Source of the DNA: Dyella_B acidisoli
GTDB taxonomy: Bacteria > Pseudomonadota > Gammaproteobacteria > Xanthomonadales > Rhodanobacteraceae
Reading direction: 5' to 3'
DNA length: 64,000 bases
Assembly: GCF_049532895.1 (NCBI RefSeq)
Contig: NZ_CP064031.1
Coordinates: forward strand, 3,472,001 to 3,536,000
Part shown: positions 10,296-18,836 of the stretch, one piece after another
Position numbering within the stretch: position 1 is the stretch's first letter
Layout of the letters: each line of letters starts with the position of its first letter
Translations under genes and position numbers: made by a program
The notes under the pieces: model-generated
The model's input: only the letters and a program-made list of their open reading frames with translations
The model's database searches: none
Told to the model about the DNA's origin: nothing

Positions 10296-11495
10296 ATGAA
10301 CCGTCGCGAATTCCTGCTTGCCGCCGCCAGCGCCGCTGCGCTTCCTGCGCTGTCTTTCTCCGGCCGCCTCTTCGCTGCCCCCACCAACTCGCCGCGTTTT
10401 CTGTTCGTATTCCTGCGCGGCGGCTACGACTGCAACAACTTCCTGGTGCCGTATAGCAGCGACTTCTATTACGAATCCCGCCCCACCATCGCCATCGCGA
10501 AGCCCAGCGCCAACAATCCCAATGCAACGATTCCGCTCGATGCGAACTGGGGTTTGAATCCGGTCGTACGCGATTCGATCTATCCGCTGTGGCAGAAGAA
10601 GCAGATTGCCTTCATTCCGTTTGCCGGCACGGACGATCTTTCGCGCAGCCATTTCGAAACGCAGGACAGTATCGAGCGCGGCGAACCGCTGAACGCCGGC
10701 GGCAATTTCCGCTCGGGTTTTCTCGCGCGGCTTTCCAGCCAGCTTACCGGCATACCTGCCATTGCTTTCACCAACAGCCTTCCGCTCAGCTTCCAGGGCG
10801 CGAGCAAGGACATTCCCAATATCTCGCTCAAGGGTAATACCAAGGCCAACTTTGACGAGCGCCAGTCGGCCATTCTGGCAGGCATGTACAAGAACACGTC
10901 ACTCGCTTCCGCTGCTGCGGATGGGCTTAGCCTACGCACAACCGTGTCGATGGATCTGCAGAACGAAATGATTGCCGCCAGCCGCGGCGCACCGAACGCC
11001 ACCGGCTTCGCGCAAGAAACGCAGCGCATTGCCGCGTTGATGCGCGATCAATATCGCCTGGGCTTCGTCGACGTCGGTGGCTGGGATACGCATGTGAACC
11101 AAGGCAACGTCACCGGCGGCCTTGCGAACAATTTGCGCAACCTATGCGATGGCTTGGCCGCTTATGCCGCGGCGCTCGGCAAGGAATGGGATAACACCGT
11201 CGTGGTGGTCGTCTCCGAATTCGGCCGCACCTTCCGCGAAAACGGCGACCGCGGCACCGATCATGGTCACGGCACGGTGCACTGGGTGTTGGGCGGCAAG
11301 GTCAATGGCGGGCGCATGGCTGGTGAACAAGTGGCCGTGACACAGCAGAATCTGTTGCAGAATCGCGATTACCAAGTGCTCAACAATTATCGCGATGTGT
11401 ATAGCGGCTTGTTGGCGCGTGTGTGGGGCTTGCGGGGCAATCAGGTGCAGGCGATTTTCCCGCAGGCAAAGCCACGGGATTTGCAGTTGGTGTAG
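10296..11495 (+). CDS. DUF1501 family Tat-exported protein
   Basis: A 399-residue DUF1501 protein (alkaline-phosphatase/sulfatase-like fold family). It starts MNRREFLLAAASAAALPAL, a twin-arginine-type leader. The body has FLFVFLRGGYDCNNFLVPY, the FVDVGGWDTHVNQG motif and a C-terminal VVVVSEFGRTFRENGDRGTDHGHG region with possible metal ligands. It is spaced 10 bp after the DUF1800 gene and is almost certainly co-transcribed with it. Its function is unknown; family homology suggests a folded, cofactor- or metal-bearing protein exported by Tat. Confidence 0.9.
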   Translation: MNRREFLLAAASAAALPALSFSGRLFAAPTNSPRFLFVFLRGGYDCNNFLVPYSSDFYYESRPTIAIAKPSANNPNATIPLDANWGLNPVVRDSIYPLWQKKQIAFIPFAGTDDLSRSHFETQDSIERGEPLNAGGNFRSGFLARLSSQLTGIPAIAFTNSLPLSFQGASKDIPNISLKGNTKANFDERQSAILAGMYKNTSLASAAADGLSLRTTVSMDLQNEMIAASRGAPNATGFAQETQRIAALMRDQYRLGFVDVGGWDTHVNQGNVTGGLANNLRNLCDGLAAYAAALGKEWDNTVVVVVSEFGRTFRENGDRGTDHGHGTVHWVLGGKVNGGRMAGEQVAVTQQNLLQNRDYQVLNNYRDVYSGLLARVWGLRGNQVQAIFPQAKPRDLQLV

Positions 11496-11514
11496 TAGGT
11501 AGTCATAACCTCAC

Positions 11515-11600
11515 GGCCGTCATTCCCGCGAAAGCGGGAATCCATCCTGCTCCGATGCGTGGCTCGAAAATGGATTCCCGCTTTCGCGGGAATGACGGCC
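11515..11600. repeat. REP/BIME pair, family 1 (second copy)
   Basis: The same inverted arms (GTCATTCCCGCGAAAGCGGG and complement) as at 7862-7944 around a different core. It sits between the DUF1501 gene and the second DUF1800 gene. Confidence 0.75.
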
Positions 11601-11677
11601 ATGAAGGGCAACGCAATTTGCAACGTCCACGCAAGACTGTCCCTTTACGCTGATTCATCCTTCGCGAGAGCTTCCGC

Positions 11678-13207
11678 ATGCGCCCCATCGCCACAGCCAC
11701 CCTTTCGCTATCACTAAGCCTGCTGATTGCTCCCACATTCGCTCAAGCAGCCACCAACACCCCCTTCACCCCCGACGACATCGCCTGGCTCCGCCGCGAT
11801 AGCTTTGGCCTCAACACCGCAACCGTCACCCAATACCGCTCACTCGGCCGCAAGCAACTGCTGACCAAGCAACTCAGCGATCAACTCGGCGACACACTAC
11901 CCGCGCCCATCGCCGCACAAATCAATAGTTACGAAGCCTTCCACACCCCGCTCGATCAGCTGCTTATTTCGCTGCAGCAAGAACAGCGACAACTCGGAGC
12001 CATGCCGGATGGCCCGGAAAAACAGGCTGCCAACAAAGCCATCCAGGCGCATGGCAATGAAGTAGGGCTGGAAGCACAGCAAGCAGCACTGCTGCACGCC
12101 ATCTATGGCCCGAATCAACTCAAAGAACAGTTGGTGTGGTTCTGGCTCAATCACTTCAGCGTCTACGCCCCCAAGGGGCGCGTGCGTTGGGAACTGGCCG
12201 ATTACGAGCAAAACGTCATCCGCGCCCATGCGCTCGGCAAGTTCCGTGACTTGGTGATGGCCACGCTGCAAAGCCCGGCCATGCTGGAATTTCTCGACAA
12301 TGCGCAGAACGCCAAAGGCCATGTCAACGAGAACTACGCACGTGAGCTGATGGAGTTGCATACGCTGGGCGTCAACTCCGGCTACACCCAGCAAGACGTA
12401 CAACAGCTTGCCCTGATTCTTACTGGCGTCGGCATTGCACCGGTGGATGGCAAGCCGCAGAACTTCAATCCCAAGATGGCGCCGCTGGTCGTGCAGGACG
12501 GCATGTTTCAATTCAATCCGCAACGGCACGATTTCAGCGACAAAGTGCTGCTCGGCAAAACCATCAAGGGCAGTGGCTACGATGAGGTAAAACAGGCCGT
12601 CGACCTGATTGTGCGCCAGCCGGCCTGTGCGCAATTCATCTCGCGCAAGCTGGCGGAATATTTCGTGGCCGACAATCCACCACCCGCGCTGGTAAGCAAA
12701 ATGGCGCACACCTTCCAACGCACCGATGGCGACATCGCTCAAGTGATGCGCGTGATGTTCGAATCGCGCGAACTGATCACCGGCACCGGCAAGAAATTCA
12801 AAGATCCCAGCCAGTTCATCGTTTCATCCGTGCGCCTCGCCTATGAGGACGCCCCCATCGTCAACGCACAACCGCTCGTGAGCTGGGTCAATCAATTGGA
12901 TCAGCCCTTGTTCGGCCGCATCACTCCAGACGGCTGGCCGCTCGATGGCGACGCCTGGTCCAGTTCCGGACAGATGGCCAAACGCTTCGACATCGCCCAT
13001 GCCATCGGCACCGGCAACAATCAGCTTTTCACGCCTGCAGGCAGCACCGCACGCGCAGCGGGCTTTCCCATGTTGACCACGCGCTTGTATTACGACGCGA
13101 TTGATCCTTACCTGTCGAAGGCAACACACGATGCGCTGACCAAGGCGACATCGCAGCAGGAGTGGAATACGTTCCTGCTGTCATCGCCTGATCTCAACTA
13201 TCGCTAG
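11678..13207 (+). CDS. DUF1800 family exported protein, copy 2
   Basis: A 509-residue paralogue of the gene at 8726. It has a signal peptide (LSLSLLIAPTFAQAA) and the same landmarks: DIAWLRRDSFGLN, QLVWFWLNHFSVYA, NYARELMELHTLGVNSGYTQ, QFISRKLAEYFVADNPPPALV and FLLSSPDLNYR. Much of the sequence aligns without gaps to copy 1, so this is a tandem duplication. Unlike copy 1 it is not followed by a DUF1501 partner; a terpene synthase comes next. It may share the single DUF1501 protein or have lost its own. Confidence 0.9.
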   Translation: MRPIATATLSLSLSLLIAPTFAQAATNTPFTPDDIAWLRRDSFGLNTATVTQYRSLGRKQLLTKQLSDQLGDTLPAPIAAQINSYEAFHTPLDQLLISLQQEQRQLGAMPDGPEKQAANKAIQAHGNEVGLEAQQAALLHAIYGPNQLKEQLVWFWLNHFSVYAPKGRVRWELADYEQNVIRAHALGKFRDLVMATLQSPAMLEFLDNAQNAKGHVNENYARELMELHTLGVNSGYTQQDVQQLALILTGVGIAPVDGKPQNFNPKMAPLVVQDGMFQFNPQRHDFSDKVLLGKTIKGSGYDEVKQAVDLIVRQPACAQFISRKLAEYFVADNPPPALVSKMAHTFQRTDGDIAQVMRVMFESRELITGTGKKFKDPSQFIVSSVRLAYEDAPIVNAQPLVSWVNQLDQPLFGRITPDGWPLDGDAWSSSGQMAKRFDIAHAIGTGNNQLFTPAGSTARAAGFPMLTTRLYYDAIDPYLSKATHDALTKATSQQEWNTFLLSSPDLNYR

Positions 13208-13216
13208 CAGCTCTTT

Positions 13217-13253
13217 CCCCCTCTCCTCGCTGGGGGAGAGGGCTGGGGTGAGG
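13217..13253. repeat. REP-like palindromic module
   Basis: CCCCCTCTCC...GGGGGAGAGG followed by CTGGGGTGAGG, the same type as at 5480-5750. It lies just after the second DUF1800 gene and may serve as its terminator. The remaining gap to 13475 shows no other gene. Confidence 0.55.
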
Positions 13254-13475
13254 TGCCAACCTCGCGTGAAGACTGCCTGCGCGCTGTAGGCTGAAGTGAG
13301 CGCATGCGAACCTCAACATCTTCACGCACGTATGGAAGACAATGATGAGGTTCGACTGCGTCTCACCCCAACCTACGACGCTGCCCCTATCGAGCTGTCC
13401 GGAAAACCCCATATCAACACTCTGTTGACAAGGTGCGGTTGCAAAATTCACGCACCCAACACGGAGGTACCTGCT

Positions 13476-14585
13476 ATGGCTACGCATTCCGTTGTTCGTC
13501 CAACACCGTTCGAGCGCGCCGCTCCCATCCGACCATCCCTGTTTGATCTACCCTTCGCCCGGCGAACAAGCCCGGACGCCGACGCTGCAGACCGACATAA
13601 CCTGGAATGGGGTCAGCGTTTTGGCTTGGTCACCACTCCTCATGGGATCGCTGGCTTGGAATGGATGGCCTACGGGCTGATCCTCGCATCTTGCTTGCCT
13701 GGACTGCGGGGCGAAGACTTGAACCTGGCTGCCGACTGGACCAGTTGGATCGTTGCCTTCGACGACCAGTTCGACGGGCCTATTAGCGGCAAACCGCATT
13801 TGATCGCCCAGGTCATGGAAAACATGATCGACATCCTTCGTGGTGAACCCGGATCTCCACCACACACCTACCACCCCGCCGAAAAGGCTCTCGGCGATCT
13901 TATGGCCCGTACCCACGCCAGGATGTCACCGACTTGGTGCGAACGTTACTTCGAACATCAAGCCCGTTTCATGTCGTCGGTTTCTACCGAGATGACACAG
14001 CGCATAGCCGCTCGCGTGTGGAGCCTGGACGAATACATGGCGCACCGCAACTTCACCATTTGGGTGCTCCCATTGATCGACCTAGTTGAGATGGCCATCG
14101 GCTACGAAATGTCTGAGGTAGTCAGCGACTCGTGGGAATGCGCCACCATGCGCAGGGAACTGTCGTTCTGCATCGCCGGCTACAACGACGTCTACTCCCT
14201 GCCCAAGGACATCATCCGCAACGATCCACACAATGCGATCCTAGTTCTAGCTCGGCTGCACAACATTCCTCGTGAGCAAGCCATGGCCAAGCTCCGCCAC
14301 CTGCTCGACCAATCCCTGGCCCGCTACTTGGCCGCCCAGGCCGAACTGCCTCGTCTGTTCGACTCCTTGGCACTCTCCAACACCGATCGGGAAGGCTGCC
14401 TGCGCTGGTCCGCGGAGATGGACAGCCTGTGGTTAGGTGTGCACGACTTCCATCTCTACCACCCCCGTTACTCACCCGAAACAATGAGCAAAGCACCCGT
14501 CGAGGCAGACCGCCTCGACTACTGGGATATGCTGCCTGCCTCCAAGAGCACTACCAACATCCTCAGCCGCAATCCACACACCTGA
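13476..14585 (+). CDS. class I terpene synthase (bacterial sesquiterpene cyclase type)
   Basis: A 369-residue class I terpene cyclase. The ATG at 13476 follows ACGGAGG at ideal spacing; an upstream in-frame extension from 13296 lacks homology character. The aspartate-rich Mg-binding motif DDQFD is at residues 96-100. The second metal motif NDVYSLPKD is at 237-245 (NDxxSxxK with the usual final Glu replaced by Asp). EYMAHRNFTIWVLPL at about 186-200 matches the bacterial family. Such enzymes cyclise farnesyl or geranyl diphosphate in the cytosol. No P450, prenyl transferase or methyltransferase is adjacent, so the product would be an unmodified hydrocarbon or alcohol unless processed elsewhere. 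The product cannot be predicted from sequence by eye. Confidence 0.9.
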   Translation: MATHSVVRPTPFERAAPIRPSLFDLPFARRTSPDADAADRHNLEWGQRFGLVTTPHGIAGLEWMAYGLILASCLPGLRGEDLNLAADWTSWIVAFDDQFDGPISGKPHLIAQVMENMIDILRGEPGSPPHTYHPAEKALGDLMARTHARMSPTWCERYFEHQARFMSSVSTEMTQRIAARVWSLDEYMAHRNFTIWVLPLIDLVEMAIGYEMSEVVSDSWECATMRRELSFCIAGYNDVYSLPKDIIRNDPHNAILVLARLHNIPREQAMAKLRHLLDQSLARYLAAQAELPRLFDSLALSNTDREGCLRWSAEMDSLWLGVHDFHLYHPRYSPETMSKAPVEADRLDYWDMLPASKSTTNILSRNPHT

Positions 14586-14742
14586 ACCAATACGGCTGAA
14601 CTACAAACTGATCGCGGCAGCATCATGGATGACGCTGCCGCGCATGATCCAGTCATTGACACTATTCAACTTCAACGCATTCGTAAGCGGTGCGGGTAAC
14701 TTCACGCTCCGGCGTGGCGACACGTACGGAACCATCTACGCA

Positions 14743-15198
14743 TCACTCAACACGCCGATATTCCCCTTCCATCACCCGCTCCCAATTCACTCCACCATCA
14801 AAGGAGCTTTCCAACACCAGCTGATAAAGACCGTCCGCCACCCATTCATAGATATGCCGCGTCTGCCCTCGCTGCGACGTACGCAGAAACACCAGTCGCT
14901 TACCATCCCAATGACCGGTTGCCGGCTGCGATGGCGTAAAGCCGTAACTGTCGAACCAGTACAGCGCGTATTCCCCAGGCTCCTGCCCTGCGACGAATAC
15001 CGCATGCGCTTGCAACGCAAGCTTGCCGTCGCGCTCCTCGCGATAATCCATCAGCAAAACCTTGCCGCCGAGATCGAAGCGCGCATTCACACGCCCGATC
15101 GCCGAACCGCCCTGCCCCCAGCGAGTGGTCGCAATCGTCTCGTCACCCGACCATTCACCCGCCAAAGCCGCCAGCACATTCCCTTCCAATAGGTTCAT
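14743..15198 (-). CDS. DUF1579 family protein
   Basis: A 151-residue cytosolic protein with no signal peptide. It shows the DUF1579-type beta-barrel pattern: LAGEWSGDETI near the N-terminus, YWFDSYGFTPSQPATGHWDGKRL in the middle and a Trp-rich end (DGGVNWERVMEGEY). It starts 7 bp after the stop of the DUF1700-like membrane protein and forms the third gene of the padR operon. Its role is unknown; members of this fold bind small hydrophobic ligands. Confidence 0.75.
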   Translation of the reverse strand: MNLLEGNVLAALAGEWSGDETIATTRWGQGGSAIGRVNARFDLGGKVLLMDYREERDGKLALQAHAVFVAGQEPGEYALYWFDSYGFTPSQPATGHWDGKRLVFLRTSQRGQTRHIYEWVADGLYQLVLESSFDGGVNWERVMEGEYRRVE

Positions 15199-15204
15199 GC
15201 CTAC

Positions 15205-16146
15205 TTACTCCTTGGTTGTGCCTGCCACCAGCAGATGCTTGGCAATCTGTCCATGCAGATAACCCAGCGCACGCACTAGATGCAGTGTGGCGAACAACAT
15301 GGCGATACCGATCAGAGACGCACAGATCGTGCCCGGCCAGCCGCCCCACCAGGACACGAATTCGCACAACTGCGATGGACCATTGCAATTGGAGTAAGGA
15401 ATACCTAGCGACTCCAACACTACTTTCGCGATAGGCGCCAAACTCAACGCCAGCGAGGTAGCGAGCATGGTTACCGCAATCGTGAAGTATGCAATGCCCA
15501 GCGGCAGCATCAGGATCATGTAGGCCAACGTACCCCAGGTACGCGGATCACTGAGCACTGCACCGATGCGCTGCCAGAAAGACATCCCGCGCGTGGAAAA
15601 CGCTGGCCGCCGTGGCATGCGCACACCGAGCATGGTTTCGACAATGCGCCCTTCCACCAGCGACAACATGCGAACGGAACCGAGGAACAACAACGCAAAA
15701 GGAATGCCGATGATCAGCACTAGCAGGCCGAATGACATGGAGATACCCGTCACCGCCCACGTGAAATAAAAGATGCCCGTGGCCAACGACAACACCATGT
15801 AGAACAGCGCGCCGTAAGTATGCGGGTCCGCCGCTACGCCGAAAAACCGACCCAACCATGAAGCCTGCTTCGGTGGCTTTGGTGGGCGCAGCGCACGCTG
15901 AATCTTTATTTCCTGATCACGATAGATATCCGCCACTTCCTCCGGCGCGCCATAAGTACCGACCACTTTCGCCAGCATCTCGGTTTCGCTACGCCCAGGC
16001 TGCTCAGCCAGTTCGGCACGCAGATGTTCTTCCGCGTCGTACAACGCATCCTGGATCAACGCTGGATCTGCGCCGCGCAGCGCCGCCCGCAATTGCTCCA
16101 GATATTCAGCAATCGTCCTTGGCATCTTTGGTGCATCTGCATTCAT
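15205..16146 (-). CDS. DUF1700-like / sensor-domain membrane protein
   Basis: A 313-residue membrane protein. The soluble N-terminal part (EYLEQLRAALRGADPALIQDALYDAEEHLRAEL) resembles DUF1700 proteins that accompany PadR regulators. Two homologous membrane blocks follow (GALFYMVLSLATGIFYFTWA and GTLAYMILMLPLGIAYFTIA), an internal duplication of the type seen in putative sensor domains, plus a final helix and a cytosolic tail. The ATG at 16146 overlaps the padR stop (ATGA), so expression is coupled to padR. Role unknown, possibly envelope stress sensing together with PadR. Confidence 0.78.
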   Translation of the reverse strand: MNADAPKMPRTIAEYLEQLRAALRGADPALIQDALYDAEEHLRAELAEQPGRSETEMLAKVVGTYGAPEEVADIYRDQEIKIQRALRPPKPPKQASWLGRFFGVAADPHTYGALFYMVLSLATGIFYFTWAVTGISMSFGLLVLIIGIPFALLFLGSVRMLSLVEGRIVETMLGVRMPRRPAFSTRGMSFWQRIGAVLSDPRTWGTLAYMILMLPLGIAYFTIAVTMLATSLALSLAPIAKVVLESLGIPYSNCNGPSQLCEFVSWWGGWPGTICASLIGIAMLFATLHLVRALGYLHGQIAKHLLVAGTTKE

Positions 16147-16511
16147 CGCCAATCTCCTTGCAAAACTTTATCGACGGATTCGCGCGTAGCCTCCCACGCC
16201 GCAATCCACTCACGCAGCACTTCACGCCCGAATTTGGTGATGCGGTAATAACGCCGCGGCGGCCCGCTTACCGAGGGCTCCACCTCGCTGGCCAACAAAC
16301 CGCTTGCCTCCAGATTGCGCAGCACCGGGTAAAGCGCACTCTGCTTGCCCGCCAGCGCCCCTTCGTCCCCCAACTCCTCCAACCGCTTGGCAATCTGATA
16401 GCCATACAACGGCTGCCGCGACTGCCCAAGAACCGCCAGCAACACCAGCGAAACCGTGCCCGTGGACAGTTCCTTCTGAAACTTCTTGATATGGGCTGCA
16501 CTATCGTCCAC
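16143..16511 (-). CDS. PadR family transcriptional regulator
   Basis: A PadR winged-helix regulator of about 122 residues from a GTG at 16511 (VDDSAAHIKKFQKELSTGTVSLVLLAVL). Its recognition region contains LYGYQIAKRLEELGDEG and LYPVLRNLEASGLLASEVEPS, with the wing GPPRRYYRITKFG. A longer reading to a GTG at 16565 would start inside the palindromic operator and is less likely. It is the first gene of an operon with the membrane protein and DUF1579 genes. Autoregulation through the palindrome at 16549-16567 is likely by analogy with other PadR operons. Confidence 0.88.
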   Translation of the reverse strand: MDDSAAHIKKFQKELSTGTVSLVLLAVLGQSRQPLYGYQIAKRLEELGDEGALAGKQSALYPVLRNLEASGLLASEVEPSVSGPPRRYYRITKFGREVLREWIAAWEATRESVDKVLQGDWR

Positions 16512-16548
16512 CGCTGCCCCGCACTGCCGCTTATGTTGGAGGGAACAG

Positions 16549-16567
16549 TAGTACGAAGTTCGCACTA
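16549..16567. promoter_or_regulatory. palindromic operator upstream of padR
   Basis: The 19-bp sequence TAGTACGAAGTTCGCACTA is a near-perfect palindrome with one mismatched pair (TAGTRCGAA arms). It lies 38 bp upstream of the chosen padR start, where an autorepressor site would be expected. Confidence 0.6.
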
Positions 16568-16810
16568 GTACATGGGTATGAAGTCATGGGGCCACCGAAT
16601 AGGCCTTTTGGATTTACTGCTCAACAGAGTAGTGTTCTTTGCGCCATTCCTTCCCGGCCTAAACCCTGAGGAACTGGAGCTGGCAGTGATACCGGCATCG
16701 ACCCCAATCAGAATTCAAGAGCATGGCTCTTTCGGCGGAGTGCGCGAATACCTTCTGGGGTGACTGACTCTCGGTAGCGCTCACAGCGAAGTGACGCACC
16801 GCTGAGTTGC

Positions 16811-18043
16811 TTAGTCGGCGATCTTGGATGGTTTGTGCTGATATTTGACCGAGGTGACGTCGAAGTACGTCACCTCGCCGTCGAGAGCCATAGGGAAAGT
16901 CGGCTCCTGTTGAGGTTCAAGGTCAGCGTCTGATTTCCCAAACAGAACGATGTTCCTCCCTCCTTGCTCTTGAACCGACTGGAAGAAGAAGCCATCGAAC
17001 TCGTCCCCATGCTCCTTAGCAAAGAACTCGGCCATGGCCTGAGTTACGATGTAGGACATACCTTCGTTGCGGGTAGGCTTGGCTATTTCCTGATGCAGAT
17101 ACTTGAGAAAAAGCTGACGCATTCGACGCTCTACTGGATCGTCCTCAAAGGGGCTGATACGGGGGAATCGCAGGTAGTGGTCAAGCCCATGAAAATCAAA
17201 GAGCTTTAGAGGCTTGATGGTCACAAACCTTGCTACTGCTACTTTGTCCCCGATCGATGGCCGCACTTCCGCAATGCACGTATCCAGTTTTGTTGCTCCG
17301 TAGAAGAGCGAAATTCCCGCTGGATTCATTCGATTGTTTGTGGCGGTCGCGCTCGGTGGAGCGCCCATTTGCTTCGTAGGGTTTTCGAGTATGTCCCCCT
17401 GGATCTTTTGCTCACTAGCGACCCTAGCGCGATACACTTGGAAACCGACCGGAATCTCTTTCAGCACTGCGATACGCTCACCCATCAGCGTATTCGTGGT
17501 GATCTGAAGCGCTTCTCGAAAGATCTGCCCGAAGAACTTTTCAGCTTCTTTGTTGAAGAACCGGTGCTTATGCATCAAGGTCAATGTCAGTTTTTCCCAT
17601 TGCCTCAGAACATAGTCTTTCTCATCCTTTTCGGAATCAAATGGCAGACCGGTCTGTTGATACGTATTGCCCTTCCAGAAGAAAGTCGGATTGTCTGGAT
17701 CATCGCCTTCTTCGTCGATAACAAGTAAAGACGCTATCTCTTCGATAAGGACAGGATTATCGCTAAGCAGCATCTGGCTAATGACTTGCTCCAGTGTCAT
17801 TCCTCTGTAGCCTGAGTAAAGTTCGGGATCGACCTCATAGCGCAATGGCGCATCTTTTTGTACCAGACTGGCTAGCTGTTGCACATCGACTGTTGGATTT
17901 TCAGCCTTTGTGCAAGCGAAGCAAACCTCGACAGGCCCGTTGGCGAATATCGCGCTGATGACAGCATCTTGGACACATTTAAGGCAGACCCGCTTAGTGT
18001 CGGGTTGCACGCTACGGACCAGATCCTTTACTAGCTTATTCAC
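16811..18043 (-). CDS. RES-domain protein with HEPN-like N-terminus (probable toxin)
   Basis: A 410-residue protein. The N-terminal part has two CxxC pairs (C20/C23 and C41/C44), probably a zinc ribbon, then a helical acidic region of the type annotated as HEPN_RES N-terminal domain. The C-terminal half shows RES landmarks: FQVYRARV, NRMNPAGISLFYGATKLDTCIAEV, VAVARFVTIKPLKLFDF and a late YIVTQAMAEFF. RES toxins degrade NAD+. Unlike Xre-RES pairs there is no MbcA/Xre-type antitoxin next to it; the upstream neighbour (18068-18724) is unrecognised. Base composition is clearly less GC-rich than the flanks, which suggests transfer. Toxicity is inferred from the family. Confidence 0.72.
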   Translation of the reverse strand: MNKLVKDLVRSVQPDTKRVCLKCVQDAVISAIFANGPVEVCFACTKAENPTVDVQQLASLVQKDAPLRYEVDPELYSGYRGMTLEQVISQMLLSDNPVLIEEIASLLVIDEEGDDPDNPTFFWKGNTYQQTGLPFDSEKDEKDYVLRQWEKLTLTLMHKHRFFNKEAEKFFGQIFREALQITTNTLMGERIAVLKEIPVGFQVYRARVASEQKIQGDILENPTKQMGAPPSATATNNRMNPAGISLFYGATKLDTCIAEVRPSIGDKVAVARFVTIKPLKLFDFHGLDHYLRFPRISPFEDDPVERRMRQLFLKYLHQEIAKPTRNEGMSYIVTQAMAEFFAKEHGDEFDGFFFQSVQEQGGRNIVLFGKSDADLEPQQEPTFPMALDGEVTYFDVTSVKYQHKPSKIAD

Positions 18044-18067
18044 GAAGCCCCCTTGGTTGATCGCTTC

Positions 18068-18724
18068 TTACGCGCATCCTATCGTAGGACTTGCAGGAAA
18101 GGCATGAGGCATAACGAGAAGGTCGTCAAATATGAAGGGAAATTCGGCATTGCAGCCATTTCGTAGTTTTTGTAGTAGTTGCTCAGGCTCGAGCCCCTCT
18201 TCGTGAGTAGCAAGGTCAAGATAGAAGTTATTATTTTCGTGCTTTGCATAGATTATCCAATCACCAGTTAGGCCACGAGCCGCGCGCTCCTCAAACCCTC
18301 CCATGACGAGACGATGCGCTAGCACGCTTGGCCATACGTCTGGATCTTGGCCGTGCTTTTTCTGGATCTCTGAAATCATCGTTGACAGGCCCTTGTTGCC
18401 TCCATTATCAAGATTCCAGCGAACACCTATGTTTTTTACGAGGTGCTTGGGCGAGAAAAAATGCTTATGCCAGAGTCCCTGCAAAGGGGGTCTTTTAAAT
18501 TGGGCCTCTTCCTTTGTTCTGGACGTCGGCTTGATGCCTTCCAGGTAGTCAATTTCATCCAAGACTGAGAAGGCATCAACATTTGCGGAAAACGCATTTG
18601 CTAAGCGAATCGCTAAAGCGATACTTATACGTTCGTGATAAGGCTTTCCGCGCGTGACTGCTTTCTTGATGGCGATGAGACCATCCTTGTCAAAGCTCAT
18701 CTTTACGCTGTCGTCCTGTGCCAT
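18068..18724 (-). CDS. hypothetical protein (accessory island)
   Basis: A 218-residue soluble protein I do not recognise. The N-terminal segment is basic (KKAVTRGKPYHERISIALAIRLANAF). A middle region has PPLQGLWHKHFFSP and NIGVRWNLDNGGNKG, then GDWIIYAKHENNNFYLDLATHEEG, which resembles a beta-hairpin with a toxin-like or ADP-ribosyl-like feel but no firm motif. It ends 24 bp before the RES gene start, is co-oriented and shares its lower GC content. It may be the partner or antitoxin of the RES protein. That is a guess from position. Confidence 0.6.
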   Translation of the reverse strand: MAQDDSVKMSFDKDGLIAIKKAVTRGKPYHERISIALAIRLANAFSANVDAFSVLDEIDYLEGIKPTSRTKEEAQFKRPPLQGLWHKHFFSPKHLVKNIGVRWNLDNGGNKGLSTMISEIQKKHGQDPDVWPSVLAHRLVMGGFEERAARGLTGDWIIYAKHENNNFYLDLATHEEGLEPEQLLQKLRNGCNAEFPFIFDDLLVMPHAFPASPTIGCA

Positions 18725-18836
18725 TGATGTCCTCCGACGTCCCTACGGTTTTGAGTGGCACCACGATCTAGAGATGTTGCATTGAACGGTTGAATCTGCA
18801 GTCGAAAGCAGACCTGAGCGAAGCACATCGTTCCGT

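Noticed and set aside
16572..16763. A 63-codon plus-strand frame between padR and the RES gene
   Set aside because: No ribosome site, no family signal, and composition unlike coding DNA; its start lies next to the padR operator.
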